From positions 1 through 11,638 of the forward strand of contig NZKX01000118.1 in the NCBI GenBank assembly GCA_002694025.1: 11,638 bases of DNA, read 5' to 3'. The number at the start of each line of letters is the position of its first letter. Within the stretch, counting starts at the first letter, position 1. Positions 1 to 7,441 of this stretch are shown in pieces. Made by a program: the position numbers and the translations under genes. The notes under the pieces are model-generated. The model saw only the letters and a list, made by a program, of their open reading frames with translations. It searched no databases and was not told the origin of the DNA. The DNA is from Fidelibacterota bacterium (lineage in GTDB: Bacteria > Marinisomatota > Marinisomatia > Marinisomatales > UBA1611).

Positions 1-1071
1 AAGACTATGTTGAAAACTAAATCCGATTTCTGTTCCCATACTTACTTGACCCGAGGGCATTTCATGCCCGAGATTCCAAATGATTTCACCAGATGGATAA
101 TCAATCTTTGTTATGCGAGATAAATGTCGGGTAGATATATAAATTGCGCTTTCACTTTCATCAAAAATTACTGCATTTACATGGGTCCAATCGTAACGAA
201 GGCTGAGATAGGCCTCTGTCCATGTTCCTCCAAATTGATCATAGTCCGACATGCTAAAATGATCGAAAGTACTCCAGGTCCAAACAACTTCCTTTGTATC
301 TTTATCCCACTCGACCAACTTATCGCCTATCCAAGGGAATTCGATTGTAATACCGTCTGCTTGGAATCCTAGGTTTTGAAAAGAGGCAGTCCATCCTCCT
401 ATTGGTATAGGGCCTAAAGAATTCGTTTCAACAATTCCTAAATAATTACCGCTCGGGAGTTTAATGATATCATGATGGAGAAATTCATCATTCGGTTCCT
501 CCCATATTATTTCGTTTTGAAAGGAAATTTCCATTCCCGGTAGATTATTTTCAGCACCTGATAGAAGGTTACACCCAAAAACATTACCAAATGAATTGGA
601 GCTATAGTAGACGAAGTTATTTGTTCCTGAGTTCCATATTTCTTTTCCTGTTTGATCAATACCAGCAGAAAAATAATTGAAAAATGCTCCAAAAACGGTT
701 ACGCCTGCTTGGTATTGTGACTCATTTACATAATTTACAGAGGACGAGGAAAGAGCTTGGGTGGTTGTAAATGAAAAAGGTGTACACCAATCGGAACTTT
801 GGTTATTAAAATTAGCTCGAATTTGCCAGTAGTAGGTTTTTTGCCAACTTAGATTATTTTTATCTATGTATGCAAGGCTCGAATCTGTTGTTTCATAAAT
901 TATCGAATAAAAATTCTCATCTTCAGAAATTCTAAGGTCGTAACTGATAGCTTCCGGAATTTGTTTCCATTCGAACAAGACATGAATACGATTAAGGATA
1001 GCTCCATCCTCGGGGGTAATTAGGTTACTAAAGGCAAAGGATATAGAAAAGATTAGTAAAATATTTTTCAT
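1..1071 (-). CDS. Arylsulfotransferase (ASST)-like secreted beta-propeller with N-terminal FN3-like domain; 3' end cut by window edge
   Basis: The frame is open from an ATG at 1071 down to base 1: 357 codons with no stop, so the C-terminus lies outside the window. Residues 1-15 (MKNILLIFSISFAFS) look like a signal peptide. Residues 18-104 resemble an FN3-like fold of the kind found in Bacteroidota/Marinimicrobia secreted proteins, with the TYYWQIRA signature near 79-86. From about 120 the sequence matches the ASST/PQQ-like propeller: LHHDIIKLPSGN (198-209), DWTHVNAV (294-301), STRH (313-316) and FQHSL at the cut end. H200, H297, R315 and H355 line up with the E. coli AssT active-site set His252, His356, Arg374, His436; the H-to-R spacing is 18 in both (AssT numbers from memory). 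Family members move sulfate between phenolic esters in the periplasm without PAPS; the substrate here is unknown. It is last of three visible genes in a minus-strand operon, 6 nt after the START gene. No Shine-Dalgarno is visible. Confidence 0.85.
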   Translation of the reverse strand, partial: MKNILLIFSISFAFSNLITPEDGAILNRIHVLFEWKQIPEAISYDLRISEDENFYSIIYETTDSSLAYIDKNNLSWQKTYYWQIRANFNNQSSDWCTPFSFTTTQALSSSSVNYVNESQYQAGVTVFGAFFNYFSAGIDQTGKEIWNSGTNNFVYYSSNSFGNVFGCNLLSGAENNLPGMEISFQNEIIWEEPNDEFLHHDIIKLPSGNYLGIVETNSLGPIPIGGWTASFQNLGFQADGITIEFPWIGDKLVEWDKDTKEVVWTWSTFDHFSMSDYDQFGGTWTEAYLSLRYDWTHVNAVIFDESESAIYISTRHLSRITKIDYPSGEIIWNLGHEMPSGQVSMGTEIGFSFQHSL

Positions 1072-1077
1072 ATTTTT

Positions 1078-1671
1078 TTATTTATTTGAGAGTGCTTGAT
1101 CTAGCCACCCTAACACCTCTGATCCTTGTGTGATCCATGCTCTTTCTAAACCAAAATCAGGGAAATTTCCTAATAGCTCTCCATTCCAGGCGTATGTGAC
1201 TTTTGTACTATTTTCAGAAGTTTTATCTAAGATCCATACGCCCGCAGCATTTGGAAGACGAACATGGCCATCTATTTTTAGATGCCTTTCGTTCTTTAGT
1301 GCAGAAAACGTGAACACCCAGGAATCAATTTTTTTTATTATTTCATATTCGACTATATAATCTCGACCATCAAATGGAAAAGGCATATCCAAAATAATAT
1401 GGACTATATTTTCACCAATGTGGCGAGTATTTGTTACTCTTTCAAAGATATTTGGATAATTATCAAGGTCTTTTATAATATTTGCTATTTGCTCTATATT
1501 ATGTTCAAGGATTGTTTCAGCTTTACTAATGGGAAAGCCTTTATAAATGCGTGACTCTATTTTTATAGAATTATCTTGCAATATATTCCAGTTTTTCAGT
1601 CTATTAACATCTCGAAGATCTAAACTTACGGAAAAACTATGGACAAAAATCAGTAGGGAAAATAATTTCAT
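1078..1671 (-). CDS. Exported START/SRPBCC-fold (lipid-binding-like) protein
   Basis: A protein of 197 residues. A short basic-hydrophobic N-terminus (MKLFSLLIFVHSFSVS) suggests export to the periplasm or membrane. The rest reads as a single START/SRPBCC helix-grip domain. Seen features are a helix around 50-70, a beta-rich centre with LDMPFPFDGRDYIVEY (94-109), a strand pair near 128-165, and a long C-terminal helix after GNFPDFGLERAWI (168-180) that would close the pocket. Proteins of this fold bind hydrophobic ligands such as lipids or sterol-like molecules; no catalytic residues are implied. The start lies 3 nt after the sulfotransferase stop, and the ASST-like gene starts 6 nt downstream, so the three are almost certainly co-transcribed. 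An ASST substrate-presentation or lipid-carrier role is inference. Family assignment is by pattern of conserved blocks; the ligand is unknown. Confidence 0.75.
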   Translation of the reverse strand: MKLFSLLIFVHSFSVSLDLRDVNRLKNWNILQDNSIKIESRIYKGFPISKAETILEHNIEQIANIIKDLDNYPNIFERVTNTRHIGENIVHIILDMPFPFDGRDYIVEYEIIKKIDSWVFTFSALKNERHLKIDGHVRLPNAAGVWILDKTSENSTKVTYAWNGELLGNFPDFGLERAWITQGSEVLGWLDQALSNK

Positions 1672-1674
1672 GAT

Positions 1675-2757
1675 CTATGTAAGAAATGTATCGTATATTT
1701 TTTTACAATCGGTTCTAATTTCATTTTCAGTCAACCCAAATTTTTCAAGATTATACTTGTGACGACTTTGATATCGCTTTTGCTTTTCTGATGTTCTTTT
1801 GATTTCTTTGATCAATTCATCATCTTTATCTACTTTAAGAAAATCAAGTATATTATTCATAAGAATATCAAAATCGCCCATCATACTATCAAAATGAACA
1901 ATAAAAACTTTTTTCTTATTTATTTTTCCATTTTCCCAGTCTTCGTGAAATCTAATTAAAAGTTCAACCAGTGCTCTATAGAGTCTTTTAATAAAACGAT
2001 TTTTTACTTTATCACTTAGGGACCAAAAATTAAATCTTTTTTGTAGTACTCCAGTCACTAAACTTAAGCCAGAAGGTATAACACTTAACGGATCTCGAAC
2101 CATGTATAATATTTTTGCATCAGGAAACTTTTTTTGGAAAAGGGGAAGGTTGCTGCTAAGACTAAATAATTTCCCAATATATCTGTCTCCTTTATTTGAG
2201 ATTAAGTTCCGTTTCCACATGGATTCAAACCATGCAAAGTCTCGAACTGATGTATCTCTTAATTTTGGATCAACCCAATGGAAAAGGTTTTTTTCGTCAA
2301 ACGTAAGAAAAAAACCGTAAAAAAAGAAACCATCTAAATATCTAAATAATAAAGAAACATCATCTGTTTCAACGGAAGACAGACTTGTTTCATGAGCTTC
2401 GTTTGAATGATGTCGAGCAGGACTGAATTTTTCAAGGATTGGTAATAAAGGTTTTACCAGTTTTTGGATAACAATAGAGGGATAAATCATTTGCCATAAT
2501 TGAGATCCGTTTCCTATACTTTGTTTAATTAAAAAACGATGAAGGAAAGTGGTTCCAGACCTTGGGTTTCCAACAATAATTATAGGATCATTAAGTGGAG
2601 CTTTTAAGGATCTATAAAAAATTTGATCTATAAATCGTCCCATTCCAACAAACATCCTTAGACAAAAGACAAAAAAAACTGAAAAAATAGGTGATAACCA
2701 CGTGTTAAAATTTTTTCCAAGTATTATATATAACCTTGAAATTCTTTTGAGTGTCAT
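1675..2757 (-). CDS. PAPS-dependent sulfotransferase family protein (Sulfotransferase_3 type), membrane-anchored
   Basis: 360 residues from the ATG at 2757. The 5'-phosphosulfate-binding loop is GNPRSGTTFLHRFL (63-76), with the P-loop-like PRSGTT core. The 3'-phosphate-binding block is ILYMVRDPLSVIPSG (216-230), with R221 and S229 as likely ligands. The C-terminal SRHKYNLEKFGL (331-342) is typical of this sulfotransferase subfamily. A hydrophobic stretch near 20-40 (WLSPIFSVFFVFCLRMFVG) suggests a membrane anchor with the catalytic domain in the cytosol, where PAPS is made. The acceptor cannot be read from sequence; relatives sulfate lipids, sugars and small alcohols. First gene of the minus-strand operon, divergent from the second ASST gene. 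The frame stays open upstream to a TTG at 2799 (374 residues); I prefer the ATG because the extra 14 residues show no motif and neither start has a Shine-Dalgarno. Confidence 0.85.
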   Translation of the reverse strand: MTLKRISRLYIILGKNFNTWLSPIFSVFFVFCLRMFVGMGRFIDQIFYRSLKAPLNDPIIIVGNPRSGTTFLHRFLIKQSIGNGSQLWQMIYPSIVIQKLVKPLLPILEKFSPARHHSNEAHETSLSSVETDDVSLLFRYLDGFFFYGFFLTFDEKNLFHWVDPKLRDTSVRDFAWFESMWKRNLISNKGDRYIGKLFSLSSNLPLFQKKFPDAKILYMVRDPLSVIPSGLSLVTGVLQKRFNFWSLSDKVKNRFIKRLYRALVELLIRFHEDWENGKINKKKVFIVHFDSMMGDFDILMNNILDFLKVDKDDELIKEIKRTSEKQKRYQSRHKYNLEKFGLTENEIRTDCKKIYDTFLT

Positions 2758-2859
2758 TATTGAAATTATTGTAAGTTTATTTACTTTTATAATGAACAAA
2801 AACTATTCACAAATGACTTGCTTATAATTTTTTTTATAGCTTTATAAATTTTAATAAAA
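2758..2859. promoter_or_regulatory. Divergent promoter region between sulfotransferase and ASST-dockerin operons
   Basis: About 100 bp separate the two divergent start codons. Bases 2800-2859 are extremely AT-rich (9 G/C in 60). A TATAAT hexamer lies at 2823-2828 on the plus strand, about 30 nt before the ASST start, without a convincing -35 at normal spacing. TATAAA-like boxes facing the other way lie at 2833-2838 and 2841-2846. Both operons have no other obvious place for a promoter, so shared regulation is plausible. The exact elements are uncertain in DNA this AT-rich, where such hexamers arise by chance. Confidence 0.5.
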
Positions 2860-4317
2860 ATGATAAAAAAATTTACCATTCTTTTCTATTATATGCTTAG
2901 CTTATTAACAGGACAAGCTTTTGAAGGCATGACAATATTCTCACCTGCTCAAGGCGGAGGTGGAGGAGGAGGTCCCTTTTACACATTTTTAATTGATAAC
3001 GATCTTAATGAAATCAACGTATGGAGTCACATCAGAGGTGCTGCAAGTATGCCTTACTTACTGGAAGATAGTACTCTTATATATCCATATCGAGTTCAGA
3101 ATGTTTCTATGAATTCTGGAGGGGTCGGCGGAGGAATATCTAAATATTCATGGGATGGTGAACTCTTATGGAACTATGAAATAGCAAATGACACGTATCA
3201 ACATCATCATGATGTGGAACCACTTCCAAATGGCAATATTCTTGTACTTGTTTGGGAAAGAAAGACTGCTGCTGAAGCCTTTGCTGTCGGAAGAGAATCT
3301 ATCGATAATTCGCTTAATGAAATGTGGTCCGAAGCAATTTTAGAATTAGAGCCGGTTGGTAGCAATGATGTAAATATCGTGTGGGAGTGGCATTTATGGG
3401 ATCATCTAATTCAGGATATAAGCCCAGAGTTACCAAATTATGGAGTTATCTCTGAACATCCTGAGTTGCAAGATGTTAATTATGGTACTGTAGGCAGCAA
3501 TGGAGGTCCAGGAGGATCAAATGCGGACTGGAAGCACTTTAATGCTATAGCATACAATGAAGACCTTGACCAAATAGCTTTGTCTTCGAGGTTCCACGAT
3601 GAAATTTATATTATTGATCATAGTACAACTACACAAGAAGCGGCAGGCCATACAGGCGGAAACTCAGGAATGGGGGGAGATTATTTGTACAGGTGGGGAA
3701 ACCCGCAATCATATGGTAGAGGTAATAATTCCAATCACCTACTTGGAGACCAGCACAGTATAAATTGGATTCCAGAGGGTTACCCTGGTTCTGGTAACCT
3801 TATATTGTTTAATAATAACTATTTTGGAAATAATTCAGCTGTTTTTGAAATTGAGACACCTATAAATGAAAATGGGACTTACACTATTGTTGATGGAGAT
3901 CCTTTCGGGCCAGCAGAGCCAGTGTGGGTGTATTCTGATAATTTTCATAGTCAAATGCAGGGAGGTGCATTTAGGTTACCAAATGGTAATACTCTTATCA
4001 CTGATTGTGATGATGCACACATGTTTGAGGTTTCAATCGATGGTGTAGTTGTCTGGGATTATGATTATGGTGGTGTTCAGACTATGATTGCTAGAGCTCA
4101 AAAATATCCAATGGACTACCTGGGGCCTGGATTTCCCGAATATACAGCAGGAGATGTTAATTTCGATGATAATATTAATATTCAAGATGTGCTTATGATT
4201 CTGGATATGGATTTTGGATATGGCTATGATGAAACCCCTGCAGCAGATTATAATGGAGATGGAATAGTAAACACCTCTGACTGGATAACCATCGTACAAT
4301 TTATTCTTAACAATTAG
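2860..4317 (+). CDS. Secreted arylsulfotransferase (ASST)-like protein with C-terminal dockerin type I domain
   Basis: A protein of 485 residues. Residues 1-20 (MIKKFTILFYYMLSLLTGQA) form a signal peptide. A run of seven glycines (32-38) precedes the first propeller strand. The ASST propeller spans about 40-420: QHHHDVEPLPNGN (114-126), DWKHFNAI (223-230), SSRFHDEI (242-249), LGDQHSINW (295-303) and a last blade FRLPNGNTLITD (371-382). H117, H226, R244 and H299 correspond to the known AssT active-site residues; the 18-residue H226-R244 spacing equals that of E. coli AssT. The tail (431-485) is a two-loop dockerin with Ca-binding DxNxDxxxNxxD loops at 432-443 and 463-474. Expected role: PAPS-independent sulfuryl transfer outside the inner membrane; donor and acceptor unknown. 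It heads the plus-strand operon, 47 nt before the RND gene. The A-rich leader shows no Shine-Dalgarno. Confidence 0.88.
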   Translation: MIKKFTILFYYMLSLLTGQAFEGMTIFSPAQGGGGGGGPFYTFLIDNDLNEINVWSHIRGAASMPYLLEDSTLIYPYRVQNVSMNSGGVGGGISKYSWDGELLWNYEIANDTYQHHHDVEPLPNGNILVLVWERKTAAEAFAVGRESIDNSLNEMWSEAILELEPVGSNDVNIVWEWHLWDHLIQDISPELPNYGVISEHPELQDVNYGTVGSNGGPGGSNADWKHFNAIAYNEDLDQIALSSRFHDEIYIIDHSTTTQEAAGHTGGNSGMGGDYLYRWGNPQSYGRGNNSNHLLGDQHSINWIPEGYPGSGNLILFNNNYFGNNSAVFEIETPINENGTYTIVDGDPFGPAEPVWVYSDNFHSQMQGGAFRLPNGNTLITDCDDAHMFEVSIDGVVVWDYDYGGVQTMIARAQKYPMDYLGPGFPEYTAGDVNFDDNINIQDVLMILDMDFGYGYDETPAADYNGDGIVNTSDWITIVQFILNN

Positions 4318-4364
4318 GTTTCTTTGATTTTAGATAGTATTCCTTATTACAATGACTGGATACT

Positions 4365-6674
4365 ATGAACTACAATTTTAAAACATCACCAATCAAGTCA
4401 TGGTGCATAGATCAGGCATTGACTTATTCAAAAAGAACTATCTTTCTTACAATTTTTGCAACCTTAATAATGGGATGGGGAATACGTTATTTGATTATGG
4501 ATGACGACATGATGAAAATGTTACCGCAACATTTGGATTCCAGAAAAACATGGGATGCCGTTCAAAATGAATTTGGAAGTACAGAAATCATTTTTATCGC
4601 CTTTGGAAATAAAGGTAAAACTGTTTACAATTTTCGCCCTTTTGCAGACCTTTGGGCTCTAACAAATGGGTTGCAAAATCTGTCCTCAGTCCAGGAGGTA
4701 TCTAATATTACTACCTCCACGCGAATTGATCAGGTGGACGGCTTTATGCAAATTGAAGAATTACAAAAATTTCAAGAGCTCAGCGACTTAGAAATTAACA
4801 ATATACAATTATATCTTGAAAAGAACGATAATATTAAAAAACAATTTGTTAGTCAGTCAGATGAATACTTACTAACGATTGTGCGACCATATGGTGGAGT
4901 AGGATTGGATCAATTTAGGAATGATGTCGTCGCGATAGGAGATTCATTATTAGCTGATTATAATGTTCACTATGGTGGTACTGCCTATGTTACGGGTTCG
5001 ATTCCTCAAATGATCAGAGATGATGTTCAGTTGCTGGTGAAGGTGGGTCTAATCATAATGATAACTATTCTATTGGTCAATCTCCGTAGTATACCAGCTG
5101 TTGGAATGGTAATGATTGTGATAGTGTTTTCGCTAGTATCAATGTTGGGGTTTATGGGGTGGGCGTATAGAATTACAGGCTCTAATAAATATCTTTTTGC
5201 TCTTTTAAATACTTCAATGCCAATCATCCTGCTGACCATTGCTAATTCTGATGGGGTTCATGTAATGACAAAATTTTTTAGGGAACTTAGATTTCATAAA
5301 AATGTAAATAATGCAATAGCATCAGGCATGAATGCTCTTTTGGTCCCAATCTTTTTAACTAGTATTACAACCATCGCTGCATTCTTAACTATGAGCTCAT
5401 CACCTCTTGAACCTTTGGTAGGATACGGCATTTGTATTTCTGTAGGTATCGGATGGGCGTGGCTGCTCAGTTCATTTTTCCTTCCGGCTCTTATTAGTCT
5501 TTATAATTGGGATCTAGATTCTAAAGCGGTAACCACCCCTAGTTTTTTTGAAAAAGCTATTGGAAGGTTAGGATCTATTATTTTTGGATATCCAAAGATC
5601 GTTCTATGTTCTGGAGTAATACTAGTTCTTTTTGGATGTGTCGGGCTACATAAGGTTGTTGTAGACGTAAATGTTGCAAGTTTTTTTAAACCAGGTACGG
5701 AAATAAGAGATAGTATGGATTTTATGGATAGAGAGATGAGTGGAACTATGGATTTAAGAGTCCGTATTGAAGGTGATATAAAAGACCCATCTACTCTGCG
5801 AGGTATGGACTCACTACAGATATTTATAGAAAAAAATAAAAACATTTCTGTTTCGTACTCTGTTGCAGATGTTGTAAAACAGATGCACAGGACTGTTATG
5901 GATGATAGTATTAAGTACGAATCTATTCCAGATGAAAGAGAAAAAATTAACAACCTATTCACCATGTACTCTCTATCAGGGGACCCAGAAAACTTTTCCA
6001 ATCTTGTTGACTATGAATACTCTACTGCGCTTATTACTGCTTTTTCATCCGTTATGAGTACGGAAGAGGTGTTTTCTTTTGTAAATAAGGTAACCGAATC
6101 TTTTCAAGATAATTCATTTGCATTTGGTAGAGTTGACATTACGGGAATGATAGTTGTTATCCGAGATATGGTGGCCATGCTGATTCGTTCATCATTTTTA
6201 AGTATTTTCATTTCCCTTATTTTAATTGCGACAATCACCTCTTTCTTTTTCAAACGTATCCTGTGGGGCATGATTGCTGTATTGCCTTTTTCTGGTGCGG
6301 TAATACTTAATTTTGGATTGATGGGGCATTTTGATATTACCCTCAATCATGTTACTGCAATTCTGTCATCAATAATCATAGGCGTTGGAGTTGATTTTGC
6401 GATCCATTTTATTTCACAGTTTCGCTACCTATCTGATACGTCAAGTGAATCAACAATCAGTAAAAAAGTCATTCATGATGTAGGGTACCCAATTATTTTG
6501 GATGCAGCATCCAATATGGGTTTTGGGGCTCTTTTGTTTTCAGCATTCATTCCTGTACAATATATAGGTGGACTTATGATTTTTGCAATGATCTCAACAT
6601 CTCTAGGAACCTTTACTCTTTTGGCTACAGTAACAGAGTTATTAAAAAATAAATTAATCAAAAAGGAGAGCTAG
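4365..6674 (+). CDS. MMPL/RND-superfamily transporter (HpnN-like lipid exporter family)
   Basis: A protein of 769 residues with the RND duplication. TM1 is at about 25-45, followed by a periplasmic loop at 46-220 and a cluster of five helices at 222-380. TM7 is at 411-430, followed by a second loop at 431-600 and a final five-helix cluster at 605-760, making 12 segments in all. The TM4 motif TIANSDGVHV (291-300, D296) and the TM10 motif GVGVDFAIHF (673-682, D677) carry the acidic residues expected for proton relay in MMPL-type proteins. The length is shorter than AcrB-type drug pumps (about 1,030) and fits the MMPL/HpnN/SSD-like group, whose members move lipids, hopanoids and sulfolipids across the envelope. 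The cargo is unknown. It is followed after 1 nt by a LolA-like protein, a frequent pairing for this family. The 47-nt gap upstream (4318-4364) has a weak TTGATT-18-TACAAT promoter-like pair but no Shine-Dalgarno. Confidence 0.88.
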   Translation: MNYNFKTSPIKSWCIDQALTYSKRTIFLTIFATLIMGWGIRYLIMDDDMMKMLPQHLDSRKTWDAVQNEFGSTEIIFIAFGNKGKTVYNFRPFADLWALTNGLQNLSSVQEVSNITTSTRIDQVDGFMQIEELQKFQELSDLEINNIQLYLEKNDNIKKQFVSQSDEYLLTIVRPYGGVGLDQFRNDVVAIGDSLLADYNVHYGGTAYVTGSIPQMIRDDVQLLVKVGLIIMITILLVNLRSIPAVGMVMIVIVFSLVSMLGFMGWAYRITGSNKYLFALLNTSMPIILLTIANSDGVHVMTKFFRELRFHKNVNNAIASGMNALLVPIFLTSITTIAAFLTMSSSPLEPLVGYGICISVGIGWAWLLSSFFLPALISLYNWDLDSKAVTTPSFFEKAIGRLGSIIFGYPKIVLCSGVILVLFGCVGLHKVVVDVNVASFFKPGTEIRDSMDFMDREMSGTMDLRVRIEGDIKDPSTLRGMDSLQIFIEKNKNISVSYSVADVVKQMHRTVMDDSIKYESIPDEREKINNLFTMYSLSGDPENFSNLVDYEYSTALITAFSSVMSTEEVFSFVNKVTESFQDNSFAFGRVDITGMIVVIRDMVAMLIRSSFLSIFISLILIATITSFFFKRILWGMIAVLPFSGAVILNFGLMGHFDITLNHVTAILSSIIIGVGVDFAIHFISQFRYLSDTSSESTISKKVIHDVGYPIILDAASNMGFGALLFSAFIPVQYIGGLMIFAMISTSLGTFTLLATVTELLKNKLIKKES
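6663..6670 (+). promoter_or_regulatory. Shine-Dalgarno of the LolA-like gene
   Basis: AAGGAGAG sits inside the last codons of the transporter gene; its GGAG core is 7 nt before the ATG at 6676. It fixes the start of the LolA-like gene and implies translational coupling to the transporter. Confidence 0.75.
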
Positions 6675-6675
6675 G

Positions 6676-7422
6676 ATGAAATGGCTTTTCCCACTTTTAA
6701 CACCATTTTTTCTTTTTTCACAGTCTGGAATTGAAATTGCAACATTGTTAGATCAGAAATTATCTCCTAAAGATTTAAGCAATAAAGCAAAAATGATTCT
6801 CACGAACTCTAAAGGAAAGTCACGCATTAGTGAAATGGTTTCTAAATCATTAAACAAAAATGAGAAACAAATGATTTGGTTTTTAGAGCCTAGAGATGAC
6901 AGGGGTGTATCTTTCTTAAAAGTTGAGCACGAAAACGGAGATGGAGAAATGCGGATGTGGTTGCCGGCATTTAAAAAATTACGGCGTATTTCTGCAAAGA
7001 AAAAAGGTGACTCATTTATGGGGTCTGATCTTACTTTTGAAGACCTTTCAAATCGTCATCTTGCATATTATAACTATAATCGTTTAGATGATGAAATATT
7101 TGATAATTCTGAATGTTTTGTATTAGAGGTCCTGCCAAAAAAAGAAGCCCAATCTTCGTCAAGCAAGTATGTTTGCTGGGTAGATAAAAAAACACTCAAC
7201 CTCCTTAAAGAAACTTCATATAATAAAAGGGGATTGCTAGAAAAAGAAAAGAGGTTTAAATATGAGTTAATGGGCCCGTATTATATCTTAAAACAAGTTT
7301 TAGTTAGAAATAAGATTAAAAAGCATACAACAGAATTTATTTTTTCTGATATCGAATATGATAAAGGATTAAAAAATAATTTATTTCATGAAAAAAATTT
7401 AAAGCACTTGCCAAGACATTAA
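6676..7422 (+). CDS. Outer-membrane lipoprotein-sorting family protein (LolA-like, PF17131 type)
   Basis: A protein of 248 residues. Residues 1-17 (MKWLFPLLTPFFLFSQS) form a signal peptide. The family signature is clear: IWFLEPRDDRGVSFL (67-81), MRMWLPAFKKLRRIS (92-106) and FMGSDLTFEDL (114-124), followed by a beta-rich C-terminal half ending in a basic tail. The fold is a LolA/LolB-like half-barrel that shields an acyl chain or other hydrophobic ligand in the periplasm. Despite the usual product name, members coupled to MMPL/RND genes are probably carriers for the transporter's cargo and not general lipoprotein chaperones; that is inference. The start is 1 nt after the transporter stop with a strong Shine-Dalgarno. 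It is the last gene of the plus-strand operon and converges on the FadN-like gene. Confidence 0.85.
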   Translation: MKWLFPLLTPFFLFSQSGIEIATLLDQKLSPKDLSNKAKMILTNSKGKSRISEMVSKSLNKNEKQMIWFLEPRDDRGVSFLKVEHENGDGEMRMWLPAFKKLRRISAKKKGDSFMGSDLTFEDLSNRHLAYYNYNRLDDEIFDNSECFVLEVLPKKEAQSSSSKYVCWVDKKTLNLLKETSYNKRGLLEKEKRFKYELMGPYYILKQVLVRNKIKKHTTEFIFSDIEYDKGLKNNLFHEKNLKHLPRH

Positions 7423-7436
7423 ATAGTTTTTTCATG
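7387..7436. terminator. Candidate bidirectional terminator hairpin at convergent gene junction
   Basis: CATGAAAAAA at 7387-7396 is an exact reverse complement of TTTTTTCATG at 7427-7436. The pairing continues inward with ATTTAA (7397-7402) against TTAAAT (7419-7424), leaving only a 2-nt AG bulge (7425-7426) and a 16-nt loop. The structure spans the end of the LolA-like gene and the 19-bp convergent gap. A-tract, stem and T-tract read the same in both directions, as in bidirectional terminators, but the inner stem is purely A/T and therefore weak. Confidence 0.45.
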
Positions 7437-7441
7437 TTATC

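Noticed and set aside
124..372. Open frame of 82 codons on the plus strand near the left edge
   Set aside because: It is antisense to the ASST-like gene, which is open over all 357 codons to the window edge and carries family motifs.
4033..4299. Open frame of 88 codons on the minus strand
   Set aside because: It is antisense to the dockerin-coding end of the ASST-like gene; its Ile-rich composition only mirrors the Asp/Asn codons of the calcium loops.
4324..4353. TTGATT-18-TACAAT as an internal promoter for the transporter gene
   Set aside because: The match is weak, it would start transcription at or beside the start codon, and chance matches are common in this AT-rich DNA. It is mentioned under the gene only.
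4352..4381. Nine-codon upstream ORF overlapping the transporter start
   Set aside because: It has no ribosome site and its coding potential is negligible; an ATG this close to a start in AT-rich DNA is expected by chance.
5501..6001. Open frame of 166 codons on the minus strand
   Set aside because: It lies wholly inside the transporter gene in antisense, shows no family motif, and the plus-strand frame has clear MMPL features.
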